Assembly (NCBI GenBank): GCA_008360955.1
Contig: LUCM01004193.1
Coordinates: 665,201-729,200, forward strand
DNA length: 64,000 bases
Source: Fasciolopsis buskii
Taxonomy: Eukaryota; Platyhelminthes; Trematoda; Plagiorchiida; Fasciolidae
Direction: 5' to 3'
The notes under the pieces are model-generated. The model did no database searches. It saw nothing but the letters and a program-made list of their open reading frames with translations, and had not been told where the DNA came from. Of the stretch, positions 25,771 to 39,400 are shown piece by piece. Both the position numbers and the translations under genes were made by a program. Every line of letters begins with the position of its first letter. Within the stretch, counting starts at the first letter, position 1.

Positions 25771-26289
25771 TAAATGGGCGTCTGAAAATATTAATTAACC
25801 GCCCAAACGACGTAAGTGCTCGGCTTCCACCACGAAGGACATTCTATTATTATGCTGTTTTTCGGGAAATTCTCCTACGTACTGAACAGCATGTGCCATT
25901 CAAGGTGCACAGACATGATTGGCCCAGAATTTGGTTTAATGGTGAACAGTCGTTATTCTCGGGGTTAGTTAATGGCTCAAAAATGTTAGAAATTAGACTA
26001 GAATAATAGTTAGCGGTTTGGACTACTTTTGTCCATTTTATAGTAAAAGGTGTAAAAAATGTCAAATGGAGAGGAAAATCATTTTTCTCGGGAGCGATTC
26101 TGAGTGCCTCTATAAAAACACTAAGGTAATAAAATAAGCCAATACGGAAAAGGGGTAAGAAAGACTGACTCTTTAGATTGAATACTTCAAATGAATAATT
26201 TTTTTTCTTGAATAGAGACGGCTGCAATAACAAAAAAGAAAACAATAGAACCGGTTTCTTAAAGATTGCAGTAAAAGTGTGTTACTTAC

Positions 26290-26429
26290 CAGCAAACACT
26301 CCAGATATCACAGTACCGAAGAGTGGAGTTTTAAATCGCTTATTGATACGTCCGAAAAAACGAAATATTAGCCCATCGGAAGCCATTGCGTACAAGATGC
26401 GTGGTAGAGGAAACATAGAACCGAGCAAG
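26290..26429 (-). CDS. SLC7A-like: CAT transporter exon: '[11 protein letters not shown]' segment and cytoplasmic loop
   Basis: The exon is 140 nt: one base, 46 codons, one base. The acceptor is CTTACTGCTCAG and the donor TTTGCTG|GTAAGT. The peptide starts (S)[19 protein letters not shown], then [19 protein letters not shown], then TVISGVFA. It matches the CAT signature 'LLGSxFPxPRxxYAMAxDGL...KTPxxxT'. In mammalian SLC7A2 the corresponding region is encoded by two mutually exclusive exons that set substrate affinity, so this is the functionally sensitive loop. I saw no second copy in the flanking introns. Plus- and minus-strand ORFs overlapping this place (25850-26245 and 26208-26480) are shadows or intron readthrough. 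Confidence 0.96.
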
Positions 26430-29400
26430 CTGAGCAGTAAGTTCGAAGGAAAAGGGTTTTACTCAGTTAATTGTTGCTAATTGATGATAAAAAGATGAGT
26501 GATATTGATTATATTTCCAAATTCAGTTCCCTAATTGGCTTCTTAAAAGCAGCCCCTCTGCGTGCGTTGCACTGCAGAACTCAAACTTAATGAAGCTTCA
26601 TTTAGTACTAGTGAAACGACCTCTTATTTTTTAATGACAAGCAGGGCAATGGAAATATTGGGAAAGGTTTGACATCAAAATACAGTAGTCTAATGTGCCG
26701 CCAAAAACAAGAGAAGCACTCTGGATGGTGGATGGATGATACTCTTTACTCAAAAGTATCATAGGTTGTCGAATTTGTTATTCAAGTTTAGTTGACTCTC
26801 CAATAGCAAACAATCATTGATAAGGAGTAAGACAAAACCAATGGTTCCCAATAAACACCCATAAGTTTTTCATGGAGGTCAAATTAGACATCAATCGCGT
26901 TTTTTTACAGATAACTATCAATCAGGTCATGCTTTGTGAATCGTAAATTTGCGGGAATATTCATCCGTTTTGAGTCTTAAAATAAGAAAGGTAATGTTTT
27001 AAACCTAAATTTCTAAGGGCGGAGTGCATCTCAAAAGTCAGTAAAATCACGAGCTGCCACCTTATGATAATCTATTCATGAGCACCTGCGGAACAATAAT
27101 AATCCTGATAATCTTTCAGCTTGTTGCTAGTCCTTCTTTTGCGGTCAAGTTGCAAAACGTTCACTTTGGTGGAATCCATGTGTGTACCTTATTCTGGTGG
27201 CCATCCGTTTTTCGTTAGTTGGAATACGCGAGCACTTTTCTCGAGCCTCAGCCAGCAGAGCACACGCAATGCAAATGCGCCGGTTCGAATCCCGGCTAGG
27301 TCGATGACGTTTTAGAGTAAACTCTATCGTTTATTAAACAAGTCCATAGAATGACCTACAGGACAGCTATGGCTAGTAAAGGTAAGCCAAAAATGAAAGT
27401 GCACGACTGTTGAAATGACTTTAAGTGAACGAAACGGTCTTCCTAACTCCGTGGTGAGATGGTTAAAAGGGGACTTGGTACATGGTGAAAAATTGGCAGT
27501 TTATTTGAACTGCTGGAAACCTAATTTGTCAGTCAAATAATATGGCAAGAAATATTAACTGTCGAATTAGCGGTGAATATCATTCAAATTCTGAACTGTC
27601 ACTGTGTCCTTGTTGGGATTCATCAGCGATGTATATCCCTGGTATTCCCACTGGGACTCAGTGAAATTTAGAGTTGGACATCGCAGCTGTCACCTTTTCC
27701 AGACAGGATTACAAAGCTGTAGAATATCAACATCACATGGTATTGTATTCACCCGTCGCTGGTGTTGTACGGATGCAAAATGCAGCTCTCAGCAGTCAGG
27801 TCTAATGAAGGTCACTATTTCATCGGGAGCATCAGCAAAACGAGAACTTTACAAACGACCTAAAGGTCTTGGCCGTTTGAACAGAAGTCTATGATTTTGA
27901 TGATGATCTTTGCCAGAGATATACTTGACATTATGCATGAAATATTTATGCATTGCTAACGATGTTTAAAGGGAATGAAACACCTTTGGATAGCTAACAA
28001 ATAATTCAGTAGTAGTGCGAGTATTATTTACGTATGTTGAATGGATTGAGGAAGGTAAATACTTTTTGTTTCTTGGGATATGATCTTAGAACTGGTATTT
28101 TAGAATAACTAAACGATGAAAATACACAAGGCATATTCAGAATTCTGTGCAAGTTTCCTTATGAAGTAGGAGCACATACACAGGTGACGCACCAAAACGC
28201 AAACGATGAAAATGCTGCTGCATACGGTAGGCATGAGAGTCTCTGGTAAAGTGAATAAGAGTTGAATGAGTAAGAGTCCTAGCATGTATTCTTGAACTGA
28301 CAATTCCACAAAACTGGATACTTTAAAATATTTAGAATAAAAAGGTAGTAATACAAAGATAGTGCAAACCCATGTTCACGTCCCAGTACGAGTGCAGTGG
28401 ATGTACATTGTTGATGAGACCTAATATGTATGCCACAACTACACATTGCTTCCGTGGTTTCTTAATGTTGAATTGTGACTCTGAAATTACACAATCAACA
28501 ATCTCGTGAGAAACATTTTAATTAGGAGACGCGTAAGATTAATAATGGAATGAGTGGAACTGTGGAATTGATCTTATTAATCCAAACACTTAAATCAGTA
28601 GATCAAACGATAGACAATTGGATTGGGAATGAGGACGGAAACGAGCGACTGTGCCAATGTCGGATGGATGTGCACACCAGATTACGTTTCTTGTCGTTCG
28701 TTTGCGCTCTTAGAAGCTGCATTATTTTACGATCAAGCACGAATTAATGATTTTGGTGAGTTTCGCAAATTGTGATGAAGTGGACAGAAAAACTAGATAT
28801 TACCTTATGAAAAACGAAGATAAATAACTATACCTAATGAAAGAGAAGACTGTGCGTTGCGACGTAGTTAACACGAAAAATGCCATTACTTTTATAAACT
28901 GGTCCTGAAATGATTTGCTAAAAGTCGGATTTGGGGACAGGAAACTTCGGTATGATGACGGGATCAAAGCAAACCGATCTCTGTTTGATTCATTCATTCA
29001 CTCAGGATAAAAGTTACGAAGCAGTATGTATTCAATACTGACGTTTTCATGACCATAACATCCATAGTAGAACAAGGTTGGCTGTTGTTTTCGATGATGT
29101 GTGGCGAAGCGCGGAACTTTTGCAGTTTTATCCATTAATTATCTTTTCATCAAGTTCACTCTCGGTAGAAAGCGGTGGAGTCAGACTGTTAGCAATATCC
29201 GACAAGAACTAATTCGGCAACGTAAAACAACATGCAGCAGTACGCGGCCAAGTGTCTTGATTAGAATTTATCTCGCTATAAATATGATTACCAATGCTGC
29301 CAATCCAACCAAAATTATACTGATCACCGTAGGAGCAAGCAAGTCATTGAATGCGTAATGAGATGATTTTTATTAATATGAAAAACATAGTAGCCGAAGC

Positions 29401-30268
29401 AAACTTTCAGACTCTGTCAAGTGATGCGATGTTATAATTTAGTGGTAAGTAAAATCTCCTGGGAGTTGAAAACACGCCTTTTGTCAAATCGAAGTATGAG
29501 GCACAGCAATGTAGCTATCCGACACAATGAACAAGTTGAAATGTATTATGAAAATAACATAGATAATGAAACTGACGGACTTAAAATGTTAGGTGAAAAA
29601 TAAATTGTGCCATTAGTATGAGAAAATTGCTCATCTTCTACCAGACCAAATAGACGAGATTGCAAAGAGATGATATGATAAGACGGCTAATTAAGCGTAG
29701 TTCTTACAGAAAGTAACGGATGGTTATCAAGCCAGTGATGGCTTACTGACTGTTTCATTCAAACGAATCAACAACATTCGAAATAGTCAAATCCTCAAAG
29801 CACAACCGAAATGATATGATAGTTATCTGTGCATAAGCAAGTCTGTTTGCTGCATTAAAGTATTTTCCGCAATTAAAAAATCTCTTTCGGATGTTTTTCA
29901 ATTATTCAACTAAACTGAAGTAAAAATTTCGATATTATGCTGATAAGGATGCAACATTTTTGCAAGTAACATGCAGGTTTTAGGATTAAACAAAGTATTT
30001 TATCATTCGAAACTGCTCATCTCAAGGCAATATTTTAACGAAATTAACTGACAGGGAGGATGACAAAAGAGGCATTTCAGCATCAACAAGATTAACTCGG
30101 CAGCACATGGATTCAGATATTAGGTAGTCTAGATTCAAGCGGAAGACTGCAAGCTCAGACTGTGCAATGCAATTTTCAGTTATATTTTAGACATTTAGGT
30201 TCTTCGATGGCAGTTTCGCATAGTAGATAAATAGGAAAGATAAATTAACAGAGGAAATATTAGCTCAC
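26430..30268 (-). other. CAT intron, 3.8 kb
   Basis: Bounded by GTGAGC and CTTACTGCTCAG. It holds a tRNA-like relic at 27.24-27.30 kb. No second copy of the 26.3 kb exon was seen. Otherwise I see nothing recognisable. Confidence 0.65.
27245..27300 (+). pseudogene. tRNA-like relic with Cys-type anticodon loop
   Basis: CGCA-ATGCAAA-TGCG (27265-27279) forms a 4-bp stem with a 7-nt loop, which would place GCA (cysteine) in the anticodon position with U33 and A37. GGTTCGAATCCC (27282-27293) is a canonical B box and sits in a GCCGG/CCGGC context. The variable region is essentially absent and no matching acceptor stem was found, so it is a degraded tRNA or a SINE head, not a working gene. Confidence 0.35.
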
Positions 30269-30491
30269 CTGGTTGTTAGAGCACATACTGCTCCGACAGC
30301 GATCACGTAGCGAGCAACGTTCCATCCAACGCTTTCAAAAGCATATGGCAACGGTGCAACAGTTGGAATTGAGTAGTAAGGAACCATCAAAGTGAGCACG
30401 GCTGAAATCGACGCGTAAGCCACAAAGCAGGTTAGCAGGCAGACCAAAATAGCTATTGGAATGGCTCGCTGCGGATTTCGAACCTCCTCGC
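30269..30491 (-). CDS. SLC7A-like: CAT transporter exon: '[12 protein letters not shown]' and following two membrane segments
   Basis: The exon is 223 nt: two bases, 73 codons, two bases. The acceptor is TATTTTCAAG and the donor ACCAG|GTGAGC. It begins (G)[19 protein letters not shown] and continues [20 protein letters not shown]. After a short loop ([17 protein letters not shown]) it ends [28 protein letters not shown] is the hallmark intracellular loop of CAT and related APC transporters, and the 'PLPxAFExVGW' loop is also typical. It joins in phase to both the 42785 and 26429 exons. This is the strongest single identification in the window. Confidence 0.97.
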
Positions 30492-33400
30492 CTTGAAAAT
30501 AAAGATGGGTTAGAAGATAGGGATGAAATGCTCATCAGAGCTTTGTGAGCATGGTACTCGTGTATTGAAATACATTCTTTCGAAATTTGTTTTACCGTTT
30601 TTACTATTTTTTGCGGTTACCCTGCAGCGGATTGCATTCAGAAGTAACTAAACATAAGTAAAAGTGTTTTTCTGTCATAAATCTAAAGTGAAATTAAGTC
30701 GTAATTAATGATCAAGAGCGAAACGCAAAACAAATCAGAGAAAATTTCGGTTTTCTTCAAAAACAGTCTCCACAATTCAAACGTGCTTCATAAAGACGCA
30801 GTGGATATGCAATTTTCTGAGAAAAACTTAACAAAGTTTCGGTCAATTTGGAAAATGATACCTCTAAAATTCGTCAACCTAGACAGGAGTGCTCGAGAAA
30901 ATGACAAAATAAAACATGACATTGGATAGGTAGTTCATCTGACAATCAGAAATGAACTACGCAAACAGCCCCATAAAATGAACAGGAACTGTCTTTGAAA
31001 TTCCTAGGCTCCTTCTTCTTCGCATTTCGTTCATAAAGGATTGTAACTGATAAGTTTAGCTTAGGAGAGCCAATTCCAGGTTAATCTAACCTTTTAAACA
31101 CCTGAAGACGAATCCCCGTGAAAGAAAATCGCAAATTACAAATGTACTTTGCATCTTTTATCCATGCAAGAAAATCCCATTTCTCGAAATCATCAATGTT
31201 CCAAACTGCTGTAGTCACACTCATGGAATATATTCCCACTAAGCACTTCGAATTGCCCTCCACTGATAAGGAAATACATATTTATTAAAAAAGCCATGTC
31301 AGTGGAGGCCATATTCTGCCCATGTATCGGTTACTCCGAACAGCCTTTTATAAACTGTTTTTATTCAGATACCACCACTAACAAGATATTCCACCATCTG
31401 AATATACAAAGGTGAGATTCGGTAAATTTTATTAATTTCCTATGCTGCTAATTGATTTTGTTAGGGACAGAAAGTGGTCATAAAGTGTGCAACACTTTCA
31501 GGGTTTTCAAAGAATTCCTAATCAATATTTTGTTGTTCTGCGTTTAAGCGGAAGGATCAATTAACAACCTACTTCATTTTCTGATCTTTCAGTTACTTGG
31601 ATGGGAATAACATAAATTCCACAGGTCTACCTCAGTGCATTTTTTATGCTAGATTACTAACTAACTCTGGTGTCAACTTGCAGCTCAATTTTAATGGAAA
31701 TATAATCCAGCGAACTCGGTTTTTTATGATTACTTTCCACAAACTGTAACTAAAATTGATGCTGAATATATGGTCAAATAGTTCAATGCCGATGCAACAC
31801 TAAGCAAAACAGCCACAGTCAACTGGGATGTAAAACTCAGAACTCTCATTTGGAGAAGCGCAATAAAAGCAGACGTATTGCAATGCTCCCACTGTTAAAA
31901 ACATCATTCCAGACTATAATACGCTAAAGCGAACGTAACACATTTGACGTATGGACTTAACCATACTTATTTCGGAACAACACCTTAGCGGATAAATTTG
32001 GATAAACCATTTGACTAATCACAAGTGATTGAAATTTCGAGATGAAATGTAGAAACAAACAAATTTTTTAGGAAAAATTAAAGGATTCTAAATTTGATTA
32101 CTTAAATTGCAGAAACACTTTGAAGTTGAGACAGCAACTAACATCTGACTGGGGAAAGAAGGGATAAAATTCATTCTACAGTTCAGAAACTTTATTAAAG
32201 GACGAAGCTCGGAGCCACAATTAAGCTAAAATCGGTATTGAATTTGTCTGCTGACAAATTCACAGGTAATGAGCAAAAATATCCTGCAAAAGGTCATCTG
32301 CAAAGAATAGCGAAACCGAAAATGTTTTGGAATGCATTGAAGAGAGTGTGATATGTGGTCCCTCATGGGTATTTACCTTAAATTAACTATTATGCAAACA
32401 TCTATTCTTTAAGTGGGATGTAGAGAAACCACTACTGTGCTTTACGTGTTGTAGTAATTTGCAACGGTGCGTTAAAAACTATCCATTGTCAGCTTCATTT
32501 AATGGACGCACATGCAAATCGTGTGGTGCAGTATGTTGAATTTTTGAATTCCAAATGGCCACAGAACGTAATCACAAAAAGCCTGCTTAACATCGAGGTA
32601 AAAGAACTTCTGTACACTGTCAACTAAGTTGATCCACCACTCGAATTAAGACGAAATGCCCTTACATTATTAGGCTTTTTGTGAAAATAAACGTTAGTTT
32701 GCTTTTGTTTCCTTTTGGTCTTCTCGCGGTTTTGATGTGGCTCGGATAGTATCTCCGGATAGCACTTATAGTTTGGGACTTGCACCTCACCTCACGTTTC
32801 TAACATTTCTGAATCAGGCTACGTGAGAAAACGATATCCATTCACACTAATTCGCAGCTATCAAAACGAAGTTCTTCCTTGTCAAATTTTACTCTGTGAT
32901 GCACACAGTGGCTTGTTCTTTTATCATTTTTGGTGAGAAGAAAAACTAAAAGAACCATTCAAACTACTTTAAGCGATTTGATAAAGCCTACAGCCGCTGT
33001 ATGAACCGGATGCTTAAAGTCAGCAACACTGAAGTCGGTTGTATGTGTATTCCAGGTAACATGAAAAAGTTATAAAGTGAACCCGTAAAAACAGTAATTA
33101 ACTGAATTAATTTAACTTCACTTGAATGTTTGAATGTTTTTATCTTCGAAATCTGTTTAATTTTTTTCAACAGTTCCCAAAACTAGCTGAGATTTCTGAC
33201 CGTTCCAAATGACAGTTTACATTTAAACAAATGAAAATAGAGATTCAAATAATCGGAACCAAAGACTAACATTTCTACAAACCATAAATAAAACTCACGG
33301 ACAGTTTATGCGGTTATCAATGTAGTGTCTCTGATGACAGATAAAATATAAACTTTGGGCTTGCCAGTGTGCATAAAATGATAAATAAACAGAATCAATT

Positions 33401-36400
33401 CAGAGCGCCAGAAACATTCTTACCAAACCTACTATGTCAGTCATAAACAATAAAAACCTTTGCATTTTTCAGTCAGTTGACTGCTCTTCCATTCACTTGT
33501 TGGCAGAGTTACAAACGTCTGTTACTCTTCCAGGGACATTCTTATTGGTTCAAAATCTGCTTACATGTCCAGATACCCCGATTCTGTTGCACTGAAAAAC
33601 CTTTTTTTGTTATTATTCTCAGATTTTTGGTATTCGTGAGACACTAGGAAGCATCAGTAAATATCATGAATGTATTATCCTGATTCCCTTGTTATATCTG
33701 TTTGTGGACGGAAATGAGGTCGGTTTAATTTAGTGAATTTAATTGTTTAGGTAAACTAGCCAGAGAACGAGAAATAAAATCCTACTGGTGTATGCAATTT
33801 TCATTTTTAGAAGGGATTTTAGGATTTATCCTAGTTTGCAATCATAACTTAAAACAACCTCAACTGAAATGAGACACTATTGATTGTACGCAAAAGTCTA
33901 TACAATGCAATACAATACAGTAGGACAGAATCACTTGATTTGTGAAACTTTCTGCCCAGGATTTCGTCCGCATTCTTAGGCTAGGGTTAATTATGTTTTT
34001 TAATTTAGATGTTTTACGACAACTGGGGTCTAATAATCAAGAGGAAAGACATTTTAGTGCAAGAAGGATCTTGATTTATATATCTAAAATGAGATATTCT
34101 CAAGGTCATTTCAGCGCGTTGTAATCACGATGTTGAAGCAGTGATCGAGAAACAGCAAAATGTTTTGGCACCATAGTACAGAGGATATTAAATTGATTAA
34201 AATGTACGGTGAACTTGGAATGGTTTGCTTAAAAAGTTCTTCATTATGAACTAAAAGAGGCCACAACTTGCACAACAATAAACCAATAAATTATGCAAAC
34301 AGCATGCCTCTCATTGGGGAAATTAATCACATCCAAAAGTTACGGCAAAGTCACCTACATTCGTGTTAAAATAATACTTCAGAAGCTTTCTTCTAATACT
34401 GAAGCAGATTATTACCGGTATTTCATGTTCCAATGTCCAGATAGAGTTGAATAATATCAGAACACTCCAAGTGTCAGTGGGCAGGGGGTTTGGATTAAGC
34501 GCGCAAGAAAACAGTGGATATGACTGGTCTGCACCATAGCAGAAATTGTTGAGCTCCCTAATTTGGCGATCTCATAAATCAGTTCATGGATGCAGGACTT
34601 GTGACGACCAGTAGAAAACTTGAAAACGGACATTTTAGGGTAAATATCTTTGAAAACCTTATCCCGCTTGCTCACTCCCTTCCATGGTGTTTTCTCTAAC
34701 ACAAGTAAAATGGGAAAATCCTTGCGAACGATTCAAAAGAGTATGTCCTATGGATAGAAGATATCTCGTTGTTGTGGTGGCGGAGATATTATCTTCGTTA
34801 TAAGAATGCAAACAACTTAAAAAAGGAACGGGGTCATCAAAAGAAGCTCCTTTTTACACCACCAGAATTTGGCACAAATGTTATCCTGAGTAGGATGATT
34901 TTCTTTTAATCTGACGAAAAATATGCTACATATAAAACACCTGGGCAGGAATCTTGGTCCTTCCCAAAATATATCGTGAAGTGATAATTTAACCTACTAC
35001 TAATCAGCGGATAATGACGTTAAATACTGGATCTTCCTCGGTTATGAGACAAGAGCGATTTCATACTCTCAATGCTGGACCTCACATTAAAATGACCAAA
35101 CGATTAGTAGAGAATAGTGGCAAACACATCGATTTCCATTAGTTATTGATGGCGAATTTTGACCATTGCAAACACCAAATGTTTGTGAGCAAATCTCACT
35201 TTGTTCATTCTAGAGGGTTTGTGATGCATCATGGTTGAAGTAAATATCTGGTAGCCAAAGTGGAAAATAGACTAAATTTCGGAACTATTTGTGAGTTAGA
35301 CAGAAGGAAAGCTTAAAATGTACTACAGAGGAGATTTTCCAATTCTTTGTAAATAAAAGGAATATAAATTCAGTTATTTGTTTCGTTATACTGTTGTCTA
35401 CCGAAACAAAAGTATTCATGTGATGCTTGTTACACGAGTTTCAGCAGTCTCTGTGTATCATCAAGCACATCCGATTTGGTCACTTCATTTTGTTTGGTTC
35501 AAAGTAAACAGTCCAATGTAAGAACAGAGAGCTTTGTTTTGTGTGCTGATCACTTTCATGGGAATTATTGTCTCGTAGATTCATATGCATGTTAGTTCAT
35601 ATATACGTCTGATTACTTGTATATTCACTAGGAATGAATCTCTATCAAATCCAAATATATCATTGTAAAGCTGTCGCATTGCAGTATTAACCAAAATATG
35701 CTGAATACGCAACGCAATGGTAACTTAAGCCCCGGGAACAAAAGTTGTTAACCGAGACTATGCGGGATTACTGTCAAATGATTTTAACATATGAATTGCC
35801 TGAAGATTACGAAGAACTGTTGCCACTTAATTATTAATCCTCCTGTCTACTAGTATTTTAGTCAGCATTTTGATATTCCAGCGAAACATTCCACGCTGAT
35901 TAAACGATAAAATTAAGAAATTGTAGTGACTAGTCAGTCAGTTATCACAGCTGACCAAGTATCTGGTGGTCCCTATCCAGATTTTGTCGGTTTCGGTTAG
36001 TTCCCGCTTTCTGATGGCCTCTGGATGATTTTATCTCAAAACTATTACGAATGTCTGATCGTTATATGACACAGAAGAATCCAGAGGACACATTTTGCCT
36101 GGTATAGGAAGAAAACCGCAGAAACAGCTGAGAATAATTTCGATGAAGCTGCTTCATTCAAAAAAAGACGAAAGCATTAGCAAATGTGACATAATATATT
36201 CAGAGACTTTAGATATATCGGGTGGTTTGACCTTGCGGATAATAGCTGCGCAATAACTGTCAGTGTGCGAATAGGACATTGGAAAATGTTCCCCATAAAA
36301 CTTAAAATTCAGAAATAAAGCACGCAGTACTTTTTTCCAGGGTACCTAGCCAGGTAGCATAGTCATTAAGCAAGAAATTGAAAGTTTGTCCACTGACTGT

Positions 36401-39400
36401 CCTCCGTGAAAAAGTCCACAGATTGATGTAGCTTTCTATTTTATAAAGAGAGTGTCAAATTCAAATTTTAACTTGAGGTATACGTGTTGGTATGAAATGC
36501 TGAAGAACTTAAGAACTTGCCCATTTGCCGGTAAGAGTTCGTTGTCCGTAATTAATACCAGTCGACGTTTCCAGCTGGATGTTCATTGACCGAGTTGGCT
36601 GATTATTTCTGTTTCCGCACTTCAGCAGTATAACTTACTTTATTATCAAGACCATAAAAATAATCGTGCTTCATATTTCGCACGCCTGTCTGCGGTCACG
36701 GTGTTCTATTACAGTTTTTATAATTTTGTCTCCTGAGAGTTTTATAAATCCTTTGCACTTAATTAGCCTATGTACACTAAAACAAAAATTCTACAACCGG
36801 GGGTCTTCACTGACCAAAAAGCAAATTGTTTGCACTGAGCTCAACTCAGTCTGGCGGACCTCATTAGAACTGGGTGCGGGGGAAATTTCATGCAAATCCG
36901 AACTAGCGGAGACGTAGTCACCAGTACATCAGTGGCTTCAGCGCGGGAATTATTGAAACATATCTGATGAAGATCCGAATTCCAGGAAGCTGATGATTAC
37001 TAGTTGGACCTTTTAGGCTTGCCGGTTGTGGTTTAGGCGACTCATCCGAAAGAGTAAGGGGAAAAAATAGGTTCCAGGTTTGGTGAATTACTTCAGTAGT
37101 TTTTCACCGCACAATTATACTTTTCTTGTTGCCAACAAGTTGACTCTAGCAGATCATAGGCAAGCCAAAAACATTCGCTACACTCATTTTTCACTATCAT
37201 GCTAATTTTGAGAGAGGAAACCTTGATTACACATCAATGACCAAATTTCTAAAGATCTAGGGAGGAAATTCAAGCATTCATAAATTGAGACGAAAGCAAG
37301 GGTTCATCTGAAAGCAGCTACCGATTTTCGTAATCCATTAATACAGCTTTGACCGTGTGACCGAAATGTCACTATATTTTTACTTCATCAGGTCTTGCAA
37401 TGGCTTAAAGTCTTCGCTACCTCTTCATCTTTCGTTTTGCTCACCTGGATTACAGTGATCAAATAATTTTCAAAGACGATAGGTAGTTAGGACTTGATCA
37501 GGCGATTTCCTTTGGTTTAAATCCAGCTGCACTGGGTTCGTGACATGTCATCATATGATAACGTAACGGAATGTGTGTTCAGCTGCTCGAAGACAACTGC
37601 CTTCTTGCACTGTCAATTCAGACGGCTGAGTTAAAAACTAACGCGCTGCGTGCAATTAGATGTTATACGTATAGCTGCTGACTTCCTTATCACGCATTGA
37701 TAACCGATTCGTTGCATGTAGAAATACTGACTGAGAAGCTCAGCAGGTGTGACTGACGGTTGACTCAAAAGTGTTTACCGATCTAGATCAGGTTTGTATT
37801 TTCGTCTAAGTGATGCGGAACATGCAACTTGCAGATTAGATCGTGTTTTCCATGGATACGATTGTAGGAGACTCCTGGATTCACGACTGCCTTTCCAGTA
37901 TTGCTGGTTTACCAATAGGGTCTTAGGCTATTTTGAGTTCTCCTTTGTAAGTTTTGCCGTAAGAAATATGGTTTAACACTGATTTTAAAGTTTTCATTTT
38001 TCGGATGGATATATATGGGTGAGGCGTGAATAATACCGGGATAGCAGAGAAGCTCGACCGAATTCCCTGAGTGGAAAGCTGTTCTTGGGCTTTAGAAGGC
38101 AGAATCCTGCGAACTTGCGTTCATTTTTATTCTAACAACCACAAGAAATGTAATAATGCAGTGCGGCGTTACTGCGTAGATGAAATGAGCACCTGGTAAG
38201 CATAATGTTTTCCCGTTAGAATAATTTTGACATGGGGTTGCATCACATTCTTGCTGACAGAGGGGTACTCTCCCAGTCCACTTATTTTTGGGCGTTATTT
38301 TACTCAGAAGGAAAGTTGCTGGGATAACTTACTCTGGAAATCTTTCCAGATTTTGGTAAAATGGTAAACTGATTCTTTGTTTTTGTGACATGTGCATGAA
38401 ACAGGAATGTTCAGCATGATCGATCAGTCCCTGGGGTTACGCAAAACAAAGAAAATAGCCGATGAACAGAAATTTCCGGGTAATTTATAACATCTCTATC
38501 TCATTGTTCAAAAGTGGATGCTAATTTCAGTTTTAAAACAGAACATCAAGGATAACGTGAACGTGTGTTAGCAGCATGCACCTTACAGATCGAAAGACTC
38601 ACTAGTGCTAAAAGTGTAAACACATGATTTGTAGCTATATACTTTTTCCATAGCACACCACCTTCGTTGGTCAAATGAAACTTGTTCAGCAACACGATTC
38701 CAGTTTGCACTAGAAGTGTGACCGCTAACCGTCTGAAGTAATGCCCAATGAAGTTCGTTCGCCTAACTTATCGCATTGGTCAAAGTGATTCCAGTTTATG
38801 CAGCGTATCGTTTTATTCTGCCTAATAAATTTGTGATTTGCTTTTCATCACTTTTTACCATGGCAATTTGGGCTTCGGTGAACATAAAGTTCCTCTCTTG
38901 TGTCATATTCATTCACGTGATAGAAGAAACTGCCCAACCGAACCGCTTCAGAACAACCACAACTAAAGTATTTTAGAATGCATGGCATCAACTGCAATAC
39001 GAAGTAAAATTTACATAAATCTTTTTCTCTTTGGTTATCCAAAAGTGATAGGATTTTGGTAGTCTCTCTGAAGATTTGGTCTGTGTTTAAGTTTCTTTCT
39101 GGTTTAATCTTGGGGAACAGTCCTACTTCGACATCCCCACTACTAGCAGAGATAATCCAGCACCGGCAAACTGCTTTGGTCTATAATCGAAAGTTGCATA
39201 CAACTGGCATCAGATTTTAGGACCCAATTAACGATTCACTGTCACTTGCAACCTTTGGAACTAAATTTAATGTCAGGCTTTTGGTTTAATTTCTCCTATA
39301 ACTACGAATCTCACATCGATCTCCACATTTACCCTCAAGGATTTTGTTTACACCCCGGACTTGTTCGACTACATACCTGCGCTACAAAGCATCAACCCTG

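Larger units (their letters stand above)
17798..26289 (-). other. CAT intron, 8.5 kb
   Basis: Bounded by GTAAGT (26289) and TCATCATCAG (17798). It contains a tRNA-derived SINE at 22.7 kb, another tRNA-like relic at 25.7 kb on the minus strand, and two plus-strand exon-like stretches at 18.3 and 21.4 kb. Minus-strand open frames of 127-131 codons (21625-22008, 23249-23635, 25850-26245) show no similarity and no conserved motif. Confidence 0.7.

Noticed and set aside
25850..26245. Minus-strand ORF of 131 codons next to a true CAT exon
   Set aside because: It lies wholly in the intron downstream of the 26290 donor, in low-complexity T/A-rich sequence, and matches nothing in the transporter.
27445..27480. 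GTGGTGAGATGGTTAAAAGG, A-box-like
   Set aside because: No B box within a tRNA-like distance; not enough for a SINE or tRNA call.
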